A stretch of DNA of 8,738 bases from Syntrophomonas sp964422685 (lineage in GTDB: Bacteria > Bacillota > Syntrophomonadia > Syntrophomonadales > Syntrophomonadaceae), in the NCBI GenBank assembly GCA_964422685.1, contig CAYRCG010000091.1, positions 1 to 8,738 of the forward strand, read 5' to 3'. Each line of letters begins with the position of its first letter. The first letter of the stretch is position 1. The position numbers and the translations under genes were made by a program. Of the stretch, positions 1 through 5,618 are shown piece by piece. The notes under the pieces are model-generated. The model had not been told where the DNA came from. It searched no databases and saw only the letters and a program-made list of their open reading frames with translations.

Positions 1-190
1 TTCATATTAACCCCCATGACCCGGGGTCACAAACAACGATGAAAAGGGAGTTTGAGGGCTCTTGGACGGTAAGGAATAGCGGGTAGTTACTAATACCCCT
101 CACCCCTTACCCCTCACGCCTCACCTTTTCAAACTAACCCCCATGACCCGGGGTCACAAACAACGATAAAAATAGGGATCAAGGAGAATT
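1..190. repeat. Gene-free leader with duplicated 33-bp element upstream of the flippase gene
   Basis: No coding region is supported here. A 33-bp sequence occurs identically at 8-40 and 135-167. The similarity extends left to 1-40 versus 128-167 with two mismatches, and loosely to the right (an A-rich run followed by GGGA). Each copy contains TGACCCGGGGTCA (17-29 and 144-156), a perfect inverted repeat of two 6-bp arms around one central G. The second copy ends 13 bases before the AAGGAG ribosome binding site of the flippase gene, so it would lie in the 5' leader if transcribed. No convincing -35/-10 pair was found. The copies may be members of a dispersed intergenic repeat family, or a local duplication of a leader; the sequence does not decide. 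Confidence 0.85.
97..124. repeat. Heptamer tandem repeat, four units of CCCTYAC type
   Basis: Four successive 7-bp units read CCCTCAC, CCCTTAC, CCCTCAC and GCCTCAC. The run lies between the two copies of the 33-bp leader repeat and has strong strand asymmetry (C-rich on plus, G-rich on minus). It is preceded by a small inverted repeat, GGGTA at 81-85 and TACCC at 94-98. No function can be assigned; such runs arise by slippage and may vary in copy number between strains. Confidence 0.75.
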
Positions 191-1681
191 ATGGAAAGTA
201 AAACAGGCAAAAATTTTATCGGGGTTTCGATATTGATATTCTTTTCCAAATTGCTGGGTTTTGCCCGGGATGTTGTCTTTGCCTCGGTATTTGGCACTAC
301 TATATTAACCGATGCCTTTCAGGTCATATTCAGTTTTCCTAACCTGCTTTTTTCCAGCATCGGCATGGCCATATCTTCTGTCAATATCCCGGATTTAACC
401 TACTTCGTGAAAAGCCGCAGCCGGGAGGAACGCAATCGTTACCTAGCCAGCCTCTACGCTCAAATCACCATTTGGGGCAGCCTGATTGCGCTTTTTGGCA
501 TAATCTTCGCCCCAGCTTTGACCCAATTAATTGCCCCCGGCCTTAGCGGTGAAGTAACCGGAATTGCCACCCTTTTAACCCGTATTATGATGCCCACCCT
601 GCTTTTTGTCAGCCTGACCTACCTGACAACCGGGGTTTTGCAGGTGCACGGCTATTTCATGCTCTCCGCCCTTATCAGCATTCCTTTTAATCTCCTGATA
701 ATCGGTGCTCTGTTGCTGCGGGGGGCCGATATCGCGATACTGGGCTATGTGACTACCGCCGGTTGGTTCCTGCAGTTTTTAATCCAGGTCCCTGTACTGA
801 TTAAAGAAAAATACCGCTTTCTAGGTAAAATAGAATTTAAAAACGAAAAGATCATTAGCCTTTATAAAAACCTTTTGCCTATTTTGCTGGGAAACTCGCT
901 TTTGCAACTTTGTTTGATAATCGACCGTTCCTTTTCCACCCATCTGGCAGAAGGCACTACCGCCGCATTAGCCTTTGGCAGCAATCTCTTTATTACCGCT
1001 ACCAGCATTTTTATCGTGGCTATGTCTACCGTGGTTTTCCCGCGGATTTCCGAATATTGCCTGCAATTAGATTACGGGCGTATGCGGGAGATGCTGGCGA
1101 CAGTGGTTAAGGTCCTTCTTTTCATTCTTCTTCCCTACCTCTTGCTGGCTGTAGCCTATAACCGGGAAATTATCACCTTGGTTTATGAGCGGGGTGCTTT
1201 CACCAGTAAATCTACCAGCATGACTTCGCTGGCTTTCTTATTATACAGCCTGGCAGTGGTGGGATATGCCTGCCAGGAGGTTTTCAACCGGGTTTTTTAC
1301 GCCTTGAAAAAGTTCCATATCCCTATGAAAGCTAGTTTATTCTGCCTTTTCCTTAATATTTTGCTAGATTTCCTTTTATTCCGAAGGACAGGGATAGCGG
1401 GCATAAGCCTTTCTACCTCTTTTTGTCTCTTGCTTTATGGTGTTATAATGAGTTTTATGGTGCAAAAGGAGGTCGGCAGCTTTGTAGGCAGGGACTTCCT
1501 GCGCTTCGCCGCTAAACTTGCCCTTCCGGCAGGAGCCATGCTAGGGGTTGTCTACGGCGGTAAATACTTTATCCCCGGCGGACCGGTCTACGCTTTTCTT
1601 CTGCCTTTGCTTTTTAGTGCGGGGGCTTACCTGGGAGCGGCCTGGTTTATGGGTTTACGCAAGGATTTGCTTTTTAAATGA
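191..1681 (+). CDS. murJ: MurJ/MviN (MVF) family lipid-linked oligosaccharide flippase
   Basis: A 496-residue polytopic membrane protein of the MOP superfamily, the size expected for MurJ. Family members move undecaprenyl-linked sugar intermediates, classically lipid II for peptidoglycan, to the outer face of the cytoplasmic membrane. Visible signatures are the N-terminal SKLLGFARD (residues 19-27), TDAF (40-43), a D-R pair in a mid-protein helix (245-246), VYERGAF (331-337) and NRVFYALKKFHIP (366-378). Hydrophobic segments cover nearly the whole length, consistent with about 14 helices. By eye, two MurJ positions normally charged in the helix after PNLL (the RR and the E of an RRLFAEG-type motif) are uncharged here (PNLLFSSIGMA, 50-60), so lipid II may not be its cargo. 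The start is fixed by AAGGAG four bases upstream. The DUF5693 gene follows 71 bp downstream on the same strand, suggesting an envelope or exopolysaccharide operon. Family assignment is firm; substrate is inferred. Confidence 0.9.
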   Translation: MESKTGKNFIGVSILIFFSKLLGFARDVVFASVFGTTILTDAFQVIFSFPNLLFSSIGMAISSVNIPDLTYFVKSRSREERNRYLASLYAQITIWGSLIALFGIIFAPALTQLIAPGLSGEVTGIATLLTRIMMPTLLFVSLTYLTTGVLQVHGYFMLSALISIPFNLLIIGALLLRGADIAILGYVTTAGWFLQFLIQVPVLIKEKYRFLGKIEFKNEKIISLYKNLLPILLGNSLLQLCLIIDRSFSTHLAEGTTAALAFGSNLFITATSIFIVAMSTVVFPRISEYCLQLDYGRMREMLATVVKVLLFILLPYLLLAVAYNREIITLVYERGAFTSKSTSMTSLAFLLYSLAVVGYACQEVFNRVFYALKKFHIPMKASLFCLFLNILLDFLLFRRTGIAGISLSTSFCLLLYGVIMSFMVQKEVGSFVGRDFLRFAAKLALPAGAMLGVVYGGKYFIPGGPVYAFLLPLLFSAGAYLGAAWFMGLRKDLLFK

Positions 1682-1752
1682 AGTCGGGGGGATTTTGACG
1701 CTGATTTACGCTGACCCTGCGGGCGCTGCTTTTAGGTTAGGAGGTAGATTTA
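1682..1752 (+). other. Short intergenic spacer with small repeats and strong ribosome binding site
   Basis: This 71-bp gap between the flippase and DUF5693 genes contains ACGCTGA twice at a 10-bp period (1698-1704 and 1708-1714) and a further CGCTG at 1724-1728. A strong AGGAGGT lies at 1739-1745, seven bases before the DUF5693 ATG. No terminator or clear promoter is visible, so co-transcription of the two genes is the simplest reading. Confidence 0.55.
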
Positions 1753-3792
1753 ATGAAGAATAAATGGCTAATCGCTTTATGGCTTTTTTTGCTGCTGAGT
1801 CTTATGCTGGCAAGCGGCGGCTTGTATTTGCGGGTTTCCAATGAAAAGCAAAATCAGGCGGTCGTTACCGTTATAGATTACCGGGAATTCTGGAGAACAG
1901 CGGATGCCGCCGACATGGATTTAGACAAAATCCTAGACCGGCTAAAGGCCAGCGGGGTTACCCATGTGGGGGTGACAGAGAGTTCGCTCCGCGACCTGGC
2001 TTATAGCGGGGAGATTTACCTAGCCCCCTGGGGGGAATTTATGGCATTCAACCGCAGCTACGCGCCGGAACTAGAGGCAGCAGCTCACCGGGCAGTGGGC
2101 GAGCGGGCGATAAGCCCGGATAAGCTAGTGCTAGGCAGCGATCAGCCCGATACCATCAGCTTTCTGCAAAAACAATTGGAGGCTCGTTTTCTGCCCGAGG
2201 AACTGTTAAGCTTTAAGGCCGGCGGACAGAACTATTTCATCATTAACGCCGAATTGCTGCCCCTGAATAAGCCCAAAGACCCGAAAAAGCCTGCCAACGA
2301 GTTCGTAGAGGTAGATGCGCGCTTGGGTTTTGATGATAGGATACTAGGACACTTGAAAGATAAGGGCTTCGACATCGTCCTGCGCCCGGACAATAGCATG
2401 GGCTCCAATGATGACTACCTGCAGGAATATGAAGAAGTAATACATAAATATGAAATAAAATACCTGGTATTCGGCAACGAAGTCAGCGGAGCCCCGGACA
2501 GACTAGGGCCCATGGAAGCTTTAGTCAAGAAGTACGGAGTTATTATCGGTATTATCGAGACCCCGGTGCAGCTAAAGTATGTGGAGCAAAAGGGCCTGGA
2601 TGAGTTGATGACCGCTACTTCCTATCCCATTAACCGGCTTTATTCCACTACTAACGATGATTTTGTGCAGACCAGCGACGAGCGCTACTACCGCTGGATG
2701 CGGGCGGTGGTTGACCGCGGAATAAGGATTATTTATGTTTCACCCTTTAAAAACATGCGGGTGAGCTACTCGGAGAATATAGATGATACCCTGGAGGTGA
2801 TCGAGCGTTTCCAGGCTGATATTTCGGCCAAAGGCTTTAAGGTAGATAGTCCCTTACCGCATCTCTCCGGCGCAGAACCCGGACCTTGGCATTATCTGGC
2901 CTTATCTGTAAGCCTATTGTTGGCGGGGATACTCTATCTGTTTTACCTGTTCCGCCTCCAGCCTCCTTTCCTTATATTATTACTAGTCTTGGGGATAGCG
3001 GGGGCTTTCTTCACTCATCTTTTCTTAGGAATGGGCTTAGCTAAGGCCTATGCCCTGGCTGCAGCCATTCTTTATCCTTCGCTCTCTAGTCTGTTGCTGC
3101 TCCTATATTTACGGGATCACCCCCAACAAGGCTTGTTCTCTAAGCTTTTGCTGGGAACAGCGATTGTTCTGGGAATTAACGCTTTGGGGATGTTCACTAT
3201 AGTCAGCAGCCTGGCCGATATCCGTTATATTATGAATGTGAAGATTTTCAGCGGGGTAAAACTAGCTTTCATCATGCCTCTGATACTTTTCGTGGTGAAT
3301 TATTTCACCTGTTTCGCCGGGGAGAAAGGTTTTAAGGAGAAAGTTACGGGTTTCTTGCGAATGAGTCCTAACTACCTGGTGCTTTTCACTTTGGGTATAG
3401 CCGTTATAGCTCTTTATTATTATTTGGGAAGGAGCGGAAATAACCCGCAAATAGGGGTTTCCTCTTTAGAACTGAGATTCCGCGAGGTCTTGGAAAGCGC
3501 GTTTCTGGCCAGACCGCGCTTCAAGGAAATTATTATAGGTTACCCGGCGCTATTCGCCTTGATTTACCTTTACCATCGTTATAAGGAAGAATTGATACTG
3601 TTGGTTTTAGGCTTTGGCGTGGTCATGGGCAGTATCTCCATGGTAAACAGTTTTTGCCATGTCTTTACCGCGGTGTCTATTTCTGTAAGCCGCACCTTGG
3701 GCGGTCTGCTGGTGGGGGTATTTTTCGGCTTGCTGGCCTTATTCGGCATAGCCATAATAGAATGGATTCTGCAACGCATAGGGGTTATTTAA
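1753..3792 (+). CDS. DUF5693 family membrane protein, large extracytoplasmic domain plus polytopic C-terminus
   Basis: A 679-residue protein. A membrane anchor (about residues 5-26) is followed by a roughly 345-residue soluble domain (30-375), then a multi-span membrane domain (378-675) ending in a conserved-looking SMVNSFCHVFTA (629-640) and a following S-R-T-L-G-G-L stretch. The soluble part shows alternating hydrophobic strands and helices suggestive of a TIM-barrel fold: HVGVTE (71-76), DIVLRPD (207-213), YLVFGNE (237-243), VIIGIIET (263-270) and IRIIYVSP (324-331). I recognise the architecture as DUF5693, a family of unknown function that in Firmicutes often sits in envelope polysaccharide clusters, commonly near csaB-type pyruvyl transferases. 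An ideal AGGAGGT seven bases upstream supports the start. Pairing with the flippase suggests a role in assembling, modifying or exporting a surface polymer. That role is inference and no enzymatic activity is established. Confidence 0.82.
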   Translation: MKNKWLIALWLFLLLSLMLASGGLYLRVSNEKQNQAVVTVIDYREFWRTADAADMDLDKILDRLKASGVTHVGVTESSLRDLAYSGEIYLAPWGEFMAFNRSYAPELEAAAHRAVGERAISPDKLVLGSDQPDTISFLQKQLEARFLPEELLSFKAGGQNYFIINAELLPLNKPKDPKKPANEFVEVDARLGFDDRILGHLKDKGFDIVLRPDNSMGSNDDYLQEYEEVIHKYEIKYLVFGNEVSGAPDRLGPMEALVKKYGVIIGIIETPVQLKYVEQKGLDELMTATSYPINRLYSTTNDDFVQTSDERYYRWMRAVVDRGIRIIYVSPFKNMRVSYSENIDDTLEVIERFQADISAKGFKVDSPLPHLSGAEPGPWHYLALSVSLLLAGILYLFYLFRLQPPFLILLLVLGIAGAFFTHLFLGMGLAKAYALAAAILYPSLSSLLLLLYLRDHPQQGLFSKLLLGTAIVLGINALGMFTIVSSLADIRYIMNVKIFSGVKLAFIMPLILFVVNYFTCFAGEKGFKEKVTGFLRMSPNYLVLFTLGIAVIALYYYLGRSGNNPQIGVSSLELRFREVLESAFLARPRFKEIIIGYPALFALIYLYHRYKEELILLVLGFGVVMGSISMVNSFCHVFTAVSISVSRTLGGLLVGVFFGLLALFGIAIIEWILQRIGVI

Positions 3793-3802
3793 TTTAACAA
3801 CA

Positions 3803-3820
3803 GCGGGGGTTGCTCCCTGC
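3803..3820. terminator. Weak stem-loop between convergent genes, possible terminator
   Basis: GCGGGGG (3803-3809) can pair with TCCCTGC (3814-3820) around a TTGC loop, giving seven pairs including two G-T wobbles in the plus-strand transcript. It lies in the 35-bp gap between the converging DUF5693 and SGNH-like genes, where a terminator is expected. No proper T-run follows on either strand and the minus-strand version has two mismatches, so the assignment is tentative. Confidence 0.3.
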
Positions 3821-3827
3821 CGCCGGG

Positions 3828-4814
3828 TTATTTCTTCATCAGCACCCCGAAATCTTCCGGTATCCGGGAGTCGGGGCTATTCATTACCCGGTGAGCGATT
3901 AGGGTGCCGATATGGGGGTAAACATGACTGGCATCATAGTAGTTATCAAGGTCAGTGGTGATGGAGTTCGGGCCCATGAAATTATAGACCTCACCGAAAA
4001 CCTCCACACAATCGGAAAGCCAGCGCTGATAATAGGGATAGAGTCCTTCTTCCAGCATCAACTCGTAAAGCGGTTGGGAGATAGGGGTGGTGAAAACAAT
4101 AAAGCGGCTTTTAGGATTGCTTTCCCGCAGACGGCTCAGAGTCCCTTTTACATCCGCATAGTGATAATTCGCATAGATGTCCCGGCGGTATTTATCCACG
4201 GTGGCATCTATTTTACTTTGCTTTTCACCGGACGGCACTATGTTTAGGGTCTTTACATTACGGCGATTATAGGCAAAGTTCTGCGGCTGGCCTAGTCGGG
4301 CAGCCTGATAATTCTGCCAAGAGTAACGCAAAAGATCGCGGGAGAGCAAGGTTTTGTAGCGATAGCCCCACTCATTGGCTTGGCCGATATAAAATGAGGG
4401 TTCGCTAAATTCACGTTCGATGTTTTGATTAGTAGTATAGAAGTCCAGCCCGATGATGATAATATCGAATTCCCGCCCCCTTTTGGCTTTGGCATATTCG
4501 ACATAGTCATAATATTCATCCAAAAGCATATTGCTGACCGAGTAGTTGTAAGCCCGGCAACCGGGGAAGTCATACTGGCTGATATAGGTAGTACGGCTGC
4601 TGCCCAGAATCAGAGCATCATAAGCGAAGGGGATAAAAGTTACCCGGTTGGTCTTTTGCTGGCGCTCGTCAAAAGAGGCCTGGATCTGATTATAGCGATG
4701 GGCGTGGCCGAAATTCCACAGGGGGTCGATATAAAAATTAAAACCGGCTATAGCCAGTAAGGGCAGCAATATGAGACATAGGGTCGCAAAAAACCATTTC
4801 TTATAGCTTATCAT
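3828..4814 (-). CDS. Membrane-anchored SGNH-hydrolase-like protein, probable partner of the MBOAT acyltransferase
   Basis: A 328-residue protein. Its basic start and hydrophobic segment (MISYKKWFF then about residues 8-28) form a signal anchor, placing the rest outside the membrane. After the conserved-looking YIDPLWNF (28-35) come LILGSSR (68-74), which fits the SGNH block I serine motif with Ser72 or Ser73 as nucleophile, DIIIIGLDFY (117-126), and near the C-terminus DASH (294-297), matching the D-x-x-H catalytic pair of SGNH enzymes. Such proteins (AlgJ/AlgX, DltD and relatives) often accompany MBOAT proteins and transfer or handle acyl groups on extracellular polymers. Here the MBOAT gene lies upstream on the same strand, but a toxin-antitoxin cassette intervenes. 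The toxin gene ends 59 bp upstream. Only this ATG fits the hydrophobic N-terminus, yet its GGAGG is 14 bases away. The fold is a motif-based inference; acyl substrate and polymer are unknown. Confidence 0.75.
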   Translation of the reverse strand: MISYKKWFFATLCLILLPLLAIAGFNFYIDPLWNFGHAHRYNQIQASFDERQQKTNRVTFIPFAYDALILGSSRTTYISQYDFPGCRAYNYSVSNMLLDEYYDYVEYAKAKRGREFDIIIIGLDFYTTNQNIEREFSEPSFYIGQANEWGYRYKTLLSRDLLRYSWQNYQAARLGQPQNFAYNRRNVKTLNIVPSGEKQSKIDATVDKYRRDIYANYHYADVKGTLSRLRESNPKSRFIVFTTPISQPLYELMLEEGLYPYYQRWLSDCVEVFGEVYNFMGPNSITTDLDNYYDASHVYPHIGTLIAHRVMNSPDSRIPEDFGVLMKK

Positions 4815-4828
4815 TATAAATAATACTT

Positions 4829-4833
4829 CCTCC
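4829..4833 (-). promoter_or_regulatory. Ribosome binding site of the SGNH-like gene at unusually long spacing
   Basis: GGAGG on the minus strand lies 14 bases before the ATG, longer than the usual 5-9. The spacer is A/T-rich. No alternative in-frame ATG, GTG or TTG exists between the motif and the ATG. Translation may therefore be weaker than the strong core suggests. Confidence 0.55.
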
Positions 4834-4873
4834 GGTAGGGTTCAATACTGCTCCGGCTAACCTGCCTCGGCAA

Positions 4874-5131
4874 CTAATAGTTTTTTAGGATATCGTGATG
4901 TCCAATTGCCATCAAAGTATATAGGCCGGATTCCGGCAGATAAATCATCCGAATAGCTTTATTTACATAGGCCTCCCAAAAATTTGTCCCTTTAATGATA
5001 TGCACCTGCAATGATGGGTGGCGCGGGTTTTCGCCCAGGAAACGAATAGCTTTACGGGCTTGCTTCTGCTCGGCTGAAGATAATCTCCTGAAGCCAGTTA
5101 GAAAAGTCTCGGTCAGTATTATATCAGGCAT
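4874..5131 (-). CDS. RelE/ParE-superfamily toxin of a type II toxin-antitoxin module
   Basis: An 85-residue protein beginning MPDIILTETF. It has the usual small-toxin layout: an N-terminal strand, helices with FRRLSSAEQKQARKAIRFL (14-32), a short P-R-H-P-S turn, the strand FWEAYVNKAIRMIY (51-64) with Arg61 at the place of the common family R-x-x-Y arginine, and a terminal GHHDILKNY (77-85). RelE members cleave mRNA in the ribosome A-site and ParE members poison gyrase; sequence alone does not separate these, although the Arg61 and terminal Lys/Tyr pattern leans towards the mRNA-interferase type. A longer reading frame runs up to 5227, but the ATG at 5131 is preferred because it gives the classic short overlap with the antitoxin: ATGCCTGA contains this start and the antitoxin stop (8 bp). 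The antitoxin gene is immediately upstream, so the pair is translationally coupled. No obvious terminator follows, so read-through into the SGNH-like gene is possible. Confidence 0.85.
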   Translation of the reverse strand: MPDIILTETFLTGFRRLSSAEQKQARKAIRFLGENPRHPSLQVHIIKGTNFWEAYVNKAIRMIYLPESGLYTLMAIGHHDILKNY

Positions 5132-5426
5132 TGCCGTCTTTTCCCCCGCCCAGTTTTTCCAGGAACGAATCGGCATCCCGGACATCCTGAAATTGCCGGA
5201 CCCTACCCTGAGCAATATCTTCAGCACTATTTTTCATCATATTCTGCCACTTTTCGCTCCAGAAGTATTCCTGATTCTTTTCATGCCACCCAACCGGACA
5301 GATAAAGATGCCACCATCCCTTTCTTCCAGCAACACATGATCTCCCTCATTTATATTCAATTTCCTGGCTACTTGGGCTAAACTGACAAGCATTCGTTTC
5401 TGTACTTGTTGAATAATTGTAGACAT
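5124..5426 (-). CDS. AbrB/MazE/SpoVT-like antitoxin
   Basis: A 100-residue protein beginning MSTIIQQVQK. Residues about 5-45 (including RMLVSLAQVARKLNINEGD and VLLEERDGGIFICPV) fit the AbrB/SpoVT swapped-hairpin DNA-binding domain. The C-terminal half (DIAQGRVRQFQDVRDADSFLEKL, about 70-92) resembles the toxin-binding tails of type II antitoxins. It should neutralise the overlapping downstream toxin and repress the shared promoter. An upstream in-frame ATG at 5444 exists, but the ATG at 5426 is chosen because GGAGG (5438-5434) sits seven bases before it and would lie inside the longer form. A -35/-10 promoter and a perfect palindrome lie directly upstream, consistent with autoregulation. The coding end overlaps the toxin start by 8 bp. 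Confidence 0.86.
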   Translation of the reverse strand: MSTIIQQVQKRMLVSLAQVARKLNINEGDHVLLEERDGGIFICPVGWHEKNQEYFWSEKWQNMMKNSAEDIAQGRVRQFQDVRDADSFLEKLGGGKDGNA

Positions 5427-5448
5427 AGCATTACCTCCAAGCATTTGG

Positions 5449-5462
5449 ACTGTAATTACAGT
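5449..5462. promoter_or_regulatory. Perfect 14-bp palindromic operator overlapping the -10 box
   Basis: ACTGTAATTACAGT is fully self-complementary. It overlaps the last bases of the -10 element and the predicted transcription start, where a bound repressor would block RNA polymerase. The natural ligand is the AbrB-like antitoxin, alone or with toxin. This assignment is inference from position and symmetry. Confidence 0.65.
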
Positions 5463-5488
5463 TTAGCTGTCGCAAAAGAAATTGTCAA
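5460..5488 (-). promoter_or_regulatory. Sigma-A-type promoter of the toxin-antitoxin module
   Basis: On the minus strand TTGACA (5488-5483) is a perfect -35 box. A 17-bp spacer separates it from TAAACT (5465-5460), which matches four of six -10 consensus bases. Transcription would start near 5453, leaving a short leader with the GGAGG site before the antitoxin ATG at 5426. The -35 box abuts the hairpin-forming repeat at 5490-5526. Confidence 0.7.
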
Positions 5489-5489
5489 A

Positions 5490-5526
5490 CAAACAAGAAC
5501 CAAACGAGGGGACGGTTCTCTGTTTG
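5490..5526. repeat. Imperfect hairpin formed by the promoter-proximal repeat copy
   Basis: CAAACAAGAACC (5490-5501) pairs with GGTTCTCTGTTTG (5514-5526) with one bulged base, giving 12 pairs around a 12-nt loop. The second repeat copy lacks this complementary left arm. In the minus-strand transcript the downstream arm is T-rich (GGTTCTTGTTTGTTTG), so the hairpin could weaken or stop read-through from the MBOAT gene just before the toxin-antitoxin -35 box. Confidence 0.55.
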
Positions 5527-5570
5527 CGATAGTTCTCACCCAAACGAGGGGACGGTTCTCTGTTTGCGAT
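5500..5570. repeat. Pair of identical 31-bp direct repeats
   Basis: The 31-bp sequence at 5500-5530 recurs without change at 5540-5570, separated by nine bases (40-bp period). Each unit contains GGGGACGGTTCTCTGTTTG. The pair lies between the MBOAT stop (5619) and the toxin-antitoxin promoter. The core GGGACGGTTCT is shared with the hairpin upstream of lysS (8659-8715), so these are likely members of one dispersed family. Their origin may be REP-like elements mobilised in trans by a RAYT-type transposase; no such gene is in the window. Confidence 0.9.
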
Positions 5571-5618
5571 TTTCACATAGCCCAAACCACCTATTCCCCC
5601 CCTTTATGCAATTCGTTT

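Noticed and set aside
62..94. Promoter for the flippase gene (TTGGAC with a TACTAA-like -10)
   Set aside because: The spacer is about 20 bp and the -10 match is poor.
3912..4760. Open plus-strand frames opposite the SGNH-like gene
   Set aside because: They are antisense to a gene with clear signal anchor and catalytic motifs, and their translations show no recognisable domain.
5132..5227. 32-residue N-terminal extension of the toxin
   Set aside because: It would lie out of frame within the antitoxin gene, whereas the ATG at 5131 gives the standard 8-bp overlap and a typical toxin N-terminus.
5490..5570. Possible CRISPR array
   Set aside because: Only two repeats with a nine-base spacer, too short for CRISPR spacers, and no cas genes.
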